In this document: positions 7,674 through 14,825 of the stretch, one piece after another
Layout: every line of letters starts with the position of its first letter
Numbering within the stretch: the first letter of the stretch is position 1
Assembly (NCBI GenBank): GCA_035315065.1
Contig: DATFYM010000124.1
Coordinates: 1-24,138, forward strand
DNA from: DATFYM01 sp035315065
Lineage (GTDB): Bacteria > Acidobacteriota > Terriglobia > UBA7540
Direction: 5' to 3'
Length of the DNA: 24,138 nucleotides
Program-made: the position numbers and the translations under genes
Notes under the pieces: generated by a model
What the model was told of the DNA's origin: nothing
The model's database searches: none
What the model saw: only the letters and a program-made list of their open reading frames with translations

Positions 7674-8405
7674 TTACACCCTCCCCCCCTCAGGGGTGTT
7701 CGCCTCGTCGCCGATCACTTTGCCGTCGGCGAGAAAGATCAGTCGTTCGGCGTAGCGCTCGGCGAGCGAGCGCTCGTGCGTCACCAGGATCACGGTCATG
7801 CCGAGCTGCTCGTTGGATTGGTGAATCAGGTCCATGATCTCGCTCCCCGTGCGGCTATCCAGGTTGCCGGTGGGCTCGTCGGCCAGGAGCAGGCTGGGGC
7901 CGTTGGCCACCGCGCGGGCCAGGGCCACGCGTTGCTGCTCTCCGCCTGAGAGTTGGCTGGGACGATGCGCGAGACGCGCTCCCAGCCCCACCCGTTGCAG
8001 GGCCTCGCGAGCCCGCACCAAACGCTGGCCACGCTCGGTTTCCGCGAAGCGCATCGGCAACTCGACGTTCTCGATGACGGTCATGGTAGAGATCAGGTTG
8101 AAAGCCTGGAACACCATTCCCACGCTGTGGCGGCGGTACCGGGAAAGCTCCTCGCTTGAAATCTCCGCCAGGTTGCGGCCGTCGACCACCACGGCGCCGG
8201 AAGTGGGACGGTCGAGTCCGGCCAGCAGGTTCAGCAGCGATGACTTTCCCGAGCCCGAACTGCCCAGCAATGCCACGAACTTGCCGGCGCCGACTTCCAG
8301 CGAGATCCCGTCTACGGCGCGGATCACCGAGTCGCCCATGTGATAGTGGCGGCATACCGCATCGGTTTGAATCGTACTGGCTCGGGTTGGAATCCTGGCG
8401 GTCAT
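7674..8405 (-). CDS. ABC transporter ATP-binding protein (MacB/LolD type)
   Basis: This 243-residue ATPase has Walker A GSSGSGKSS (48-56), Q-loop Gln100 in VFQAFNLI, signature LSGGEQQR (152-159), Walker B LLLADEPTGNLD with Glu177, and H-loop His210 in LVTHE. The DEPTGNLDS wording and length fit the MacB/LolD/FtsE class that pairs with FtsX-like permeases, two copies per transporter at the inner membrane. The start is ATG 8405 (MTARIPTRAS); the longer frame upstream reads through the CAATC heptad repeat (ADCRLPIG) and is spurious. The permease begins 270 nt downstream after another inverted repeat, so the pair is probably one operon with an unusually long internal gap. Confidence 0.92.
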   Translation of the reverse strand: MTARIPTRASTIQTDAVCRHYHMGDSVIRAVDGISLEVGAGKFVALLGSSGSGKSSLLNLLAGLDRPTSGAVVVDGRNLAEISSEELSRYRRHSVGMVFQAFNLISTMTVIENVELPMRFAETERGQRLVRAREALQRVGLGARLAHRPSQLSGGEQQRVALARAVANGPSLLLADEPTGNLDSRTGSEIMDLIHQSNEQLGMTVILVTHERSLAERYAERLIFLADGKVIGDEANTPEGGRV

Positions 8406-8444
8406 CGTGTGCACAACCAATCTGGGTCTCCAACGACCACCGAA

Positions 8445-8529
8445 GAATTGACGATTGAAGATTGGAAAACCGGGGTGGATTGCGTGTTCCCTTCCAATCG
8501 GCAATCGGCAATCCGCAATCGGCAATTTC
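8445..8529. repeat. Heptad inverted repeat (CAATCNN unit) upstream of the ABC ATPase
   Basis: A left arm (8445-8469) faces a right arm (8492-8529). In right-arm orientation the units are CAATCGG, CAATCGG, CAATCCG, CAATCGG. The left arm, reverse-complemented, reads TTCCAATC TTCAATC GTCAATTC. The two arms therefore carry different numbers of units (about 3 against 5). The pair lies between the stop of the KSTGPRTPEGK protein and the ATPase ATG. Confidence 0.78.
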
Positions 8530-8618
8530 TCAGCCGAAGTTACCGAAGTTCGTAGTTCGCTCACGCATTCTGAACAAAAAGGCATTAAAGACACGGGGCC
8601 CCGGGTTCGCATCGACCC

Positions 8619-9350
8619 TCATTCGTTGCTACGTTTCTCCGGCGCCGAAATTGCCGGAACTGCTGCTGGCCCGTTGGCTCCGGGCGAGGCCCGCCGGGAG
8701 ACCATCTCAGCACGGTTCGCTGCCAGCCAAGCTTCCGGGCTTCGGGCCTTGTGACGGTAGATGCGCACGGTCCAGTAGACCATTTTCCGCCGTCGATTGC
8801 CAGGGGTCGCACCAGACCCATCGGGCCCATTAGGCCCGTTAGGTAAAGCCCCCTGACCCGACCCTCGCGTGCCCAGCCGGTTGGGGCCACGGCCCCGGCG
8901 CAGGCACAGGTGGAAGGTCAATCGGCCCCAAGGCACCACCACCTGAATTCCTGATCGTGTCGTTATTTTCCTGGGGTCTGATTTCAAAGGGGATCTTCGC
9001 TTCGATGGTGAATCCAGGGCTCGGGGCCGGTTTAGCGCTCGCGAAAGCAGCCTTTGCGTACACCAGAGCTGGCGGAGCAGGGCCTCCGCCTTCCTCCTAT
9101 CCTCCGCCGTGGCTGGCTGCAACAGTGGCTCCAGGCGGTGATGGAGCTCGAGGTAGCTCTCCTTGTCTTCGCGCGATCCGGCTTTGAGCAGGTTGGAAAG
9201 GAAGTCACGGGAGCGTTCGCCGTGCTTCAGGGAATTAAACACAATGCGGCGCTTACCCTCGGGCGTGCGGGGCCCGGTCGATTTCTGGGCGTTGGCCCGG
9301 CACGCGGCGAGCTTAGCAGGCGTCAGAGTAGGTGACTTGACCAAAGACAT
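8619..9350 (-). CDS. Hypothetical protein of the KSTGPRTPEGK family
   Basis: This 243-residue protein begins with the family hallmark ANAQKSTGPRTPEGKRR (19-35) followed by NSLKHGERSRDF. The hallmark is common in multicopy hypothetical proteins of acidobacteria and planctomycetes (recognised from memory; function unknown). Residues about 55-110 are charged and helical. From about 125 the composition turns Arg/Gly/Pro-rich (LRRGRGPNRLGTRGSGQG), then a VYWTVRIYRHKARSPEAWL segment seems family-like again. The middle may be low-complexity or locally frame-damaged: another frame (complement of about 8840-9060) also reads plausibly. ATG 9350 follows GGGGAAAG. No membrane or signal segment is seen. 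Confidence 0.6.
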   Translation of the reverse strand: MSLVKSPTLTPAKLAACRANAQKSTGPRTPEGKRRIVFNSLKHGERSRDFLSNLLKAGSREDKESYLELHHRLEPLLQPATAEDRRKAEALLRQLWCTQRLLSRALNRPRALDSPSKRRSPLKSDPRKITTRSGIQVVVPWGRLTFHLCLRRGRGPNRLGTRGSGQGALPNGPNGPDGSGATPGNRRRKMVYWTVRIYRHKARSPEAWLAANRAEMVSRRASPGANGPAAVPAISAPEKRSNE

Positions 9351-9525
9351 CTTTCCCCCACAGAAGGAAAAGGGCTGGTTCCGATTTAGCGATGGCGCCA
9401 GGTTTCAACCACTCTTTTTTTACACCTTCATTCGAACGGGAGCGCGAAAGTCAACCCCTCTTATGCTTGCCCGGCCGATGATCCTTTAATATGCCTAAGA
9501 CCCCAAATCCCGTCAAGATGGATCT
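9351..9525. other. Intergenic, no gene seen
   Basis: This divergent gap lies between the KSTGPRTPEGK gene and the repeat-rich leader of the GH127 gene. It contains an AT-richer stretch with a T-run around 9413-9421 and no convincing reading frame. It presumably holds the promoter of the minus-strand gene, but no clear -35/-10 pair was identified. Confidence 0.5.
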
Positions 9526-9647
9526 TGTCATTGTCATTGTCAGCTCAGCGAAGAGCTGAACCCGCTCGGTAGCCAAAGAGAGAGATGCTTCGCTGCGCTT
9601 CGCGGAGTTTACGCTTGAGCGCGGCGAAGGGCTCAGAATGACATCCA
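9526..9647. repeat. REP-like inverted element (TGTCATT...AATGACA)
   Basis: The element opens with three hexamer-like units (TTGTCATTGTCATTGTCA) and closes with GGGCTCAGAATGACA, giving outer complementarity between TGTCATT and AATGACA. Inside, CAGCTC (9541-9546) pairs with GAGCTG (9553-9558) across AGCGAA. A GATGCTTCGCTGCGCTTCGC segment resembles the 'GTCATTCTGAGCGAAGCGAAG' intergenic repeats I recall from several environmental phyla. Confidence 0.6.
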
Positions 9648-9692
9648 ACGGCTCTCCAGCTTAAAATGACATCCAACGGCTCTCCAGCTTAA
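9637..9692. repeat. Exact 28-bp tandem duplication
   Basis: The 28-nt sequence starting AATGACATCCAACGG and ending CTCCAGCTTAA occurs twice head to tail with no mismatch (9637-9664, 9665-9692). It overlaps the end of the REP-like element, so one element terminus appears to have been duplicated. It lies about 110 nt upstream of the GH127 start. Confidence 0.95.
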
Positions 9693-9801
9693 GAAGTTGG
9701 TCTTCGGCTCGGTCGGCTCGTGCTAAAGTGGCATCGCCGGGTCCGGCCGAGCGTTTCGGCAGGGGCGGACCTGCAAGCATCTCATCGCCAAGGAGCCCAG
9801 C

Positions 9802-11670
9802 ATGCTCAGAATGGGAGTCGCGAGCGACCCTTCCCGCAGGCAATTCATGAAGAAGATGGCGAGCGCCGCCGCAGCGGCTTGCGCGTCGCCTCATCGCCTT
9901 GTGCGTGCCCTCCGCGGCTCCACGAACGCGGCCTACGGCACGGCTTCCGCTGACGCGCCTTCCCGCGAGAAGCTGTTCCAGTTCCGATACTCCGACGTGA
10001 AGCTGACCGGCGGTCCGCTGAAAGACCAGTTCGACCGCATCCATACCTTTTACCAAGGTCTCGACGAGGACCGCGTGCTCAAAGTGTACCGCCAGCGCGC
10101 CGGCCTTCCGGCGCCCGGCGAGGACATGGGCGGCTGGTATGACGCGGACGCCTTTGCCCCGGGTCACTGCCTTGGCCAGTTCATCTCCGGCTTGGCGCGA
10201 TTCGCCGACGCCACCGGTGACGCCGCGACCCAGGCGAAAGTCAAGCGCTTGGTGGACGGCTTCGCTGCTACGGTCTCCTCGGATGGCTTCTGTTACGCCA
10301 GCCAACGGGCCGCGATCGCTTTCCCTGCTTACACCTACGACAAGCACGTGATCGGCCTGCTGGACGCCTACCAATTCGCAGGCGACACATCCGCCCTGGA
10401 GGTGATGGAGCGAGCCACCCAAGGAGCGCTGCGCCACCTTCCGCCGCGCGCCCTCGACCGCCAGTTCGAGGCTCTGACCGAGGCTCCTGACGACGAATCC
10501 TATACCTTGGCGGAGAACCAGTTCTACGCCTACGAGGTCACCGGCAAGCGCGAGCACCTGGAGATGGCGGAAAGGTTCCTGCTCGATAAGACCTACTTTG
10601 AACCGCTGGCGCGGGGCGAGAACGTGCTCCCCGGGCGCCACGCCTACAGCCACGTGAATACCCTCTCGTCAGCGGCGCGGGCCTATCTCGCCCTGGGCGA
10701 ACCGAAGCATCTTGAAGCAGCACGCAACGCCTGGGACATGCTGGAAAAAACGCAGTGGTACGCCTCCGGCGGCTGGGGTCCGAACGAGACCTTCATAAAG
10801 CCCGGCCAGGGATTGCTCGCGGGCAGCCTCCCTTCCACGCACGCGCACTTCGAGACGCCGTGCGGGTCCTATGCGCATTTCAAGCTGGCGCGGTATCTAC
10901 TGCGTGTTACCGCGGACGCGCATTACGGCGACGGCCTCGAGCGCGCCCTGTACAACACCATCTTGGGCGTCAAAGATCCGCAGGGCGATCGCTTCTTCTA
11001 CTATTCGGATTACCACCCCGCCACACAGAAAACGTTCTTCCCCGACAAGTATCCTTGCTGCGCTGGTACGCTGCCCCAGGTGGTGGCCGACTATACCATC
11101 AGCGCCTATTTCTGGAACTCGGACGGAGTGTTCGTGAATCTCTTCACGCCCTCCGAAGTGCGCCTGAAACTTCCGGACCCCAACGCCCGGCTCATTCAGG
11201 CTACGGACTACCCCGCGGCGGACTCCACCGAACTCCGGCTGGAACTCTCGGTTCCGGCGGAGTTTACGGTTGGAGTTCGCATCCCAAGCTGGCTGCGGTC
11301 GCCCGCCCGGCTCGCCGTCAACGGCAAGGAGGCTTCCGTTCCCGCTGAACCCGGGACCTTCGCTCACCTACGCCGCCGTTGGCAGAACCACGACGCCATC
11401 CAGGTCACGCTACCGTTTTCCTTCCGCACTGAGCCTATCGACGACCAGTACCGCGATTTGGCGGCCCTGATGCATGGCCCGTTGATGCTCGTGGCCCTGG
11501 AACCCGGCTTGAAGCTCCCTAGCCGCGCCCTCGACTCGCCGGGTATGCTGGAACCGGTGCCCTACACCCCGCTGTCTTTCGAGGTGCTGCAGCCGCCGGA
11601 GAAGATCCGCTTTGTACCGTTCTACGCCGTTAAGGAGGAGGCCTACACCACGTACGTTACACAGCTCTAG
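9802..11670 (+). CDS. Tat-exported GH127 (DUF1680) beta-L-arabinofuranosidase-like glycosidase
   Basis: This 622-residue protein has a twin-arginine signal, DPSRRQFMKKMA with Arg12-Arg13 and an Ala-rich core, so export is likely after folding. The body is a DUF1680/GH127 (alpha/alpha)6 barrel plus beta domain: MGGWYDADAFAPGHCLGQFI (109-128), GGWGPNETF (323-331), HFETPCGSYAH (349-359) and KYPCCAGTLPQ (416-426). In the characterised Bifidobacterium HypBA1 a cysteine nucleophile with Zn-binding Cys/Glu residues does retaining catalysis. Cys419, Cys420, Glu351 and Cys354 match those positions, but Glu-Cys spacing is one residue longer here (E-T-P-C). The likely substrate is terminal arabinofuranose of plant glycans. 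AAGGAG lies 6 nt before ATG 9802. It appears to be a single-gene unit with repeats on both sides. Confidence 0.88.
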   Translation: MLRMGVASDPSRRQFMKKMASAAAAACASPHRLVRALRGSTNAAYGTASADAPSREKLFQFRYSDVKLTGGPLKDQFDRIHTFYQGLDEDRVLKVYRQRAGLPAPGEDMGGWYDADAFAPGHCLGQFISGLARFADATGDAATQAKVKRLVDGFAATVSSDGFCYASQRAAIAFPAYTYDKHVIGLLDAYQFAGDTSALEVMERATQGALRHLPPRALDRQFEALTEAPDDESYTLAENQFYAYEVTGKREHLEMAERFLLDKTYFEPLARGENVLPGRHAYSHVNTLSSAARAYLALGEPKHLEAARNAWDMLEKTQWYASGGWGPNETFIKPGQGLLAGSLPSTHAHFETPCGSYAHFKLARYLLRVTADAHYGDGLERALYNTILGVKDPQGDRFFYYSDYHPATQKTFFPDKYPCCAGTLPQVVADYTISAYFWNSDGVFVNLFTPSEVRLKLPDPNARLIQATDYPAADSTELRLELSVPAEFTVGVRIPSWLRSPARLAVNGKEASVPAEPGTFAHLRRRWQNHDAIQVTLPFSFRTEPIDDQYRDLAALMHGPLMLVALEPGLKLPSRALDSPGMLEPVPYTPLSFEVLQPPEKIRFVPFYAVKEEAYTTYVTQL

Positions 11671-11691
11671 ACTAGCAGGGTGCTAAGAAAC

Positions 11692-11763
11692 GCCCTTGGG
11701 CTTTCGTAGAGGCCGGCTTTAGCCGGGCATCTTATTGAATTCACAGCGCCGCCCTAAAGGGCG
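11692..11763. repeat. Three short GC hairpins after the GH127 gene
   Basis: Within 72 nt lie three perfect hairpins with 2-nt loops: GCCC-TT-GGGC (11692-11701), CCGGCT-TT-AGCCGG (11713-11726) and CGCCCT-AA-AGGGCG (11750-11763). They begin 21 nt after the stop codon. No T-run follows. They could stabilise the mRNA 3' end or weakly terminate transcription. Confidence 0.7.
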
Positions 11764-11861
11764 CCGTTGACGATCGTCAGTGGGGTATTGAAAGAAACGT
11801 GTGGCCTCTTTTCTTCTTCCAATCGTCAATCGTCAATCTGCAATCGTCAATTCTCGGCGCC
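11760..11861. repeat. Heptad tract (CAATCGT unit) with inverted partner
   Basis: GGCGCCGTTGACGATCG (11760-11776) faces CAATCGTCAATTCTCGGCGC (11841-11860). The right side belongs to a longer run of 7-nt units from 11819: CAATCGT CAATCGT CAATCTG CAATCGT CAATTCT. The left arm holds only about one to two units, so the arms are unequal. Confidence 0.7.
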
Positions 11862-11879
11862 GCCAGCTTTTTCTGGCGG
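11860..11879. terminator. Short GC hairpin with T-rich loop
   Basis: CCGCCAG (11860-11866) and CTGGCGG (11873-11879) form a perfect 7-bp stem around a CTTTTT loop. The T-run is in the loop rather than after the stem, so classical intrinsic termination is doubtful. It lies about 150 nt before the PAP2 gene. Confidence 0.35.
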
Positions 11880-12027
11880 TGGAGGTGACAAGCACCGCTT
11901 CCTGCCGCCCCGCCACCTTGCACCAGCCTTGCTATCTGCATGAAAATAGAAGTGAACCTTGGTGACGCGAGTTTGGCACGACGCTTGCCGTCCAGACTGC
12001 CGACCTATTGCGATCGGGAGTTGACGG

Positions 12028-12972
12028 ATGGAGATCGAAGCCAGTACCGTGCCGGAAAGCACCAGCGTGGAAACGCCGACAGCGAGCGAGGGAAAGCGGT
12101 TCCGCGCTTCGGAGAAAGTGGTCCTGGGTTACTTCGCCTTCGCCTCGATCGCCGCCACGGCCTTTCAGGTCGCCCTCAATCAGGGCCTCACCATGGCGGT
12201 GCTGAACGTCGTGACCGGCGGCGTGATCCTGGAGTTTCGCCGTCGTGCGCATAACAAAACAACCGACCATGGGGGCGAATGGCTGGTTGCGGTTCGCAAC
12301 TGGTTCCCGGCCCTGATGATCATCCTGGCTTTCCGCGAAGCCGGGGCGCTGTGCCTGCCGGACACTAATTACCGGCTGGATCAACTCTTCGAGCGCTGGG
12401 ACCTGGTCCTGCTCCACAGCCGGTTGGTGCTGGGCATCCTCAATCACGGCGCTCCGTGGATTCAACATTACCTCGAGTTCTGCTATCTGCTCTGCTACCC
12501 GATGGTCCCGCTGGGATTTGCGGCGCTACTCCTCGGCATGCGGCGCCGGGAGCGGCTTGGAGGCAGGGGCGCAACGGAACGCGCCATCGATCGCTTCTGG
12601 ACCGCGATCTTGCTGGCCGCGCTCGCCACCTACGCGCTGTTCCCGTTCTTTCCCTCCACCCCACCGCGCGTCCTCTTTCACGACCTCCCCGGCCCCACCG
12701 TAGCGCCGCTGCTGCGCAAGCTGAACTTGTGGATCCTCGGGAATTACGGCATCCCGTCGAGCGTGTTCCCCAGCGGTCACGTCGCCGCAGTCACGGCCAC
12801 GGCGCTGGCGGTCCGCGCCGAGTTCCCGCGCCTCGGGATCGTGTTCCTGGTGGCGGCCGCCAGCATCGCCGCCGCCACAGTCTATGGCCGCTACCACTAC
12901 GCGGCCGACGCCGTGGTGGGCGCGCTGATCGCCACCGCGGCCTTCTTCATTGCCCAGCAAGTCCACGGCTAG
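12028..12972 (+). CDS. PAP2-superfamily membrane phosphatase
   Basis: This 314-residue protein has a short hydrophilic N-terminus (1-30) and about six hydrophobic segments (for example 31-58, 93-110, 150-171, 190-208, 268-285, 293-311). The acid-phosphatase site is present: SSVFPSGHVAAV (244-255, His251) and GRYHYAAD (287-294, His290, Asp294), with a possible upstream Arg in STPPRVLF. PAP2 enzymes remove phosphate from lipid phosphates or pyrophosphates, or exchange phospho-head groups as in inositolphosphoryl transferases; which applies is open. The active site would face outward. GGGAG lies before ATG 12028. The stop is 5 nt before a very long heptad hairpin, and the next gene is co-directional. 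Confidence 0.85.
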   Translation: MEIEASTVPESTSVETPTASEGKRFRASEKVVLGYFAFASIAATAFQVALNQGLTMAVLNVVTGGVILEFRRRAHNKTTDHGGEWLVAVRNWFPALMIILAFREAGALCLPDTNYRLDQLFERWDLVLLHSRLVLGILNHGAPWIQHYLEFCYLLCYPMVPLGFAALLLGMRRRERLGGRGATERAIDRFWTAILLAALATYALFPFFPSTPPRVLFHDLPGPTVAPLLRKLNLWILGNYGIPSSVFPSGHVAAVTATALAVRAEFPRLGIVFLVAAASIAAATVYGRYHYAADAVVGALIATAAFFIAQQVHG

Positions 12973-12977
12973 AAGAA

Positions 12978-13123
12978 AGTGGCTAGTGATTAGTGGCTAG
13001 TGGCTAGCAGGAAGAGTTGAAGGTCAAAGGTTGAAGGGCAAAAGGCAGGGTTTCCGTCTTCACTCTTAGACCTTCGACCTTCGACTTCTCTTGCTAGCCA
13101 CTCGTCACAGGCCACTAGCCACT
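12978..13123. repeat. Long nested heptad hairpin (GTGGCTA outside, GGTCGAA inside)
   Basis: Two arms of about 70 nt (12978 to about 13047 and about 13054-13123) are inverted complements. The outer part uses units GTGGCTA/GTGATTA; its first 11 nt and the 11-nt AGTGGCTAGCA block match perfectly. The inner part switches to another 7-nt unit (GGTCAAA/GGTTGAA against GGTCGAA/GGTCTAA). The stem starts 5 nt after the PAP2 stop and ends about 80 nt before the next gene. Confidence 0.88.
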
Positions 13124-13205
13124 CGGTCTTGACTTGCGGCGCTCGACTTGTTAGCTTTTCTTCCGCGCCTCAAACTCGCGTCTGATTTAGGGGGACCGTT
13201 GAGCG

Positions 13206-14402
13206 ATGAAGAAAATCTTCAAATGGATTCTTTCGGCGCTCTACGGGCTGGTGATGATCGAGGTGATCATCATGATCAGCCCCTTTGCTTTTTATTGGTA
13301 CTCCGTTTACGCGCCCACGCTCCAGGGGTTACACCGCTGGCGGGCCACCGCGTGGATGGAGGCGTTCTTCCTGCCGCACTCGGTCATCACCACCAGCAAG
13401 TTCCTGGAATTTCTTCGCTGGCAGGTAGGCAGCACGTGCTTCAGCTTTGGTGTCCTGGCCTTCCTCGTGATTGGGACTCAGGTCTACGCCACCCGTCTCA
13501 TTCGCGGGAAGGTAGCTCAGTCGTGGCTCTACTCGAAGATCCGCCATCCTTTCTACCTGAGTCTCGCTGTCGCCGCTTTCGGCCTTCTTACCATGTGGCC
13601 GCGCATTGTCATCTTGGTTTTTTACCTGGGAATGCTGTTTCTCTACTACTTCCTGGCGCGCTTTGAAGAGAAGCAAATGGAGGCGAAGTTTCCCGAGTAC
13701 GCTGACTATCGCCGGCGCACTGCCATGTTCATACCTGGGGAGCCGGGCGGCAAGCTCTTCCGGCTATTTTTCGGTTGGATTCCGAACCGTCGGGTCGCGC
13801 TCGCTGCCTCGAGTGCAGTGGTGACAATTTTGGTCATCGGCGGAGGGCTCGCGTTGCGCCGCTATACCATCGACCACTCGGCCACCACGTTGCTGCCCGA
13901 AGACCGCACGCTCGCCATCTCCATCTGGCCTATGCCGGAGGAGAAGATTCAACAGATCGCTGCCGAGGCTTTGCGCGACCCGCAAGTGCGCGCAGCTCTC
14001 GACAAGGAACAGGGCGCGGTGTTCACCGCCCACGTTCTGCCCCAGGACTACGGCATGGTGAACATGTTCGCCGACGTCGGCACCGACCACCGCATGTTCA
14101 GCCGGCTCTCGCCGGGCCGCTTCCGCTACCTGCTGGGGTTCGTCTTTCCCTGGTTCGTTCATCACCGGAGGGAAAGGATCATGGGCACGCCGGACGATAG
14201 CTATCAGGTCGTTTTCTCGCGGGTGGACGAACCGGGCCGGCCGCAGTTGACCGCCGAGCACGTGACCGATCTGACGGCAAAGATGACTCCGGTGGTGATC
14301 GCGGAGGTGAAAGGCTCCAGCCCTGAACCAGCCACCGTGGGCAGCGTTACGATTCCACCTCGGCGAAGTTTCTGGGGCGATATCACAATGCCGATGTTTT
14401 GA
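13206..14402 (+). CDS. Isoprenylcysteine-methyltransferase-like membrane protein with C-terminal extension
   Basis: This 398-residue protein has N-terminal membrane helices (about 8-30, 77-95, 115-150). The ICMT/PEMT-type signature is present: KIRHPFYLS (111-119), then RFEEKQMEAKFPEYADYRRR (152-171). In this superfamily the Arg-His-Pro and Glu residues bind S-adenosylmethionine and the membrane acceptor. Most bacterial members end soon after this motif. Here another helix (about 199-217) follows and then a 180-residue soluble domain (220-398) that I do not recognise; it has an ATLLPEDRTLAIS start and a Pro-rich end. ATG 13206 follows GGGGGA at 10 nt. The methyl acceptor is unknown. It follows the PAP2 gene, separated by the nested hairpin. 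Confidence 0.72.
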   Translation: MKKIFKWILSALYGLVMIEVIIMISPFAFYWYSVYAPTLQGLHRWRATAWMEAFFLPHSVITTSKFLEFLRWQVGSTCFSFGVLAFLVIGTQVYATRLIRGKVAQSWLYSKIRHPFYLSLAVAAFGLLTMWPRIVILVFYLGMLFLYYFLARFEEKQMEAKFPEYADYRRRTAMFIPGEPGGKLFRLFFGWIPNRRVALAASSAVVTILVIGGGLALRRYTIDHSATTLLPEDRTLAISIWPMPEEKIQQIAAEALRDPQVRAALDKEQGAVFTAHVLPQDYGMVNMFADVGTDHRMFSRLSPGRFRYLLGFVFPWFVHHRRERIMGTPDDSYQVVFSRVDEPGRPQLTAEHVTDLTAKMTPVVIAEVKGSSPEPATVGSVTIPPRRSFWGDITMPMF

Positions 14403-14437
14403 TGGCGGCACTTGCTTTGGCACAAGAATTCCGAGCC

Positions 14438-14671
14438 TCACGAAAAAACGATTCCGACTTGCCCGGAATAGTCCAGCGGTCCGGTACCCCCAGGGTCTCG
14501 GTGCGAGCTGTCCTTCTTTGACGACGTCTGTGTAGTCGTAGGCTCTTGGCCATCGCGTGAGGTGAACACGGCGCGCCGGAACACCTCAACGACATAGAAG
14601 ACAGTGAGCGCTGAGGAGAGGGTGAAGACAACGATCGCCCAAGCAAAACTGGTAAGCGAAAACATACTCAT
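14438..14671 (-). CDS. Possible small single-helix membrane protein
   Basis: This 77-residue frame begins MSMFSLTSFAWAIVVFTLSS and continues as one clear transmembrane helix (about 7-31), followed by VFRRAVFTSRDGQEP, a positive-inside edge, and a polar Thr/Ser/Lys-rich tail (TTTQTSSKKDSSHRD). The helix-basic-polar order is what a real small membrane protein shows. It fills an otherwise empty 420-nt gap on the strand opposite its neighbours. A Met at residue 3 is an alternative start, and the Shine-Dalgarno (AAGGGCAG) is weak. No family recognised; it could be chance coding. Confidence 0.45.
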   Translation of the reverse strand: MSMFSLTSFAWAIVVFTLSSALTVFYVVEVFRRAVFTSRDGQEPTTTQTSSKKDSSHRDPGGTGPLDYSGQVGIVFS

Positions 14672-14825
14672 GGGGCATCTGCCCTTGGGAAGACTTTACG
14701 CCGGCCGCCATCCATAAGCAAGCCTAATTCTTCGTGCGCTTCGCCCGGCGCGAAGAAGTTTGGAACTGGTAGTACACCTTCGGAGTCTTTTGCATTGACC
14801 TCTTCCGCCCTGCGTGAGGCGCCTT

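Noticed and set aside
8839..9063. Frameshifted gene or pseudogene within the KSTGPRTPEGK protein
   Set aside because: An alternative frame looks somewhat natural, but the annotated frame recovers a family-like C-terminus, so damage is not proven.
9351..9801. tRNA or small RNA gene in the leader of the GH127 gene
   Set aside because: No cloverleaf, T-loop GTTCRA motif or terminator was found; the visible structure is the REP-like repeat.
9661..10653. Minus-strand open frame of 330 codons
   Set aside because: Antisense to the GH127 gene and starting within it; no recognisable motif and no ribosome site.
12978..13123. Ordinary Rho-independent terminator after the PAP2 gene
   Set aside because: A stem near 70 bp made of repeat units and lacking a terminal T-run is not a standard terminator, although it may still affect transcription.
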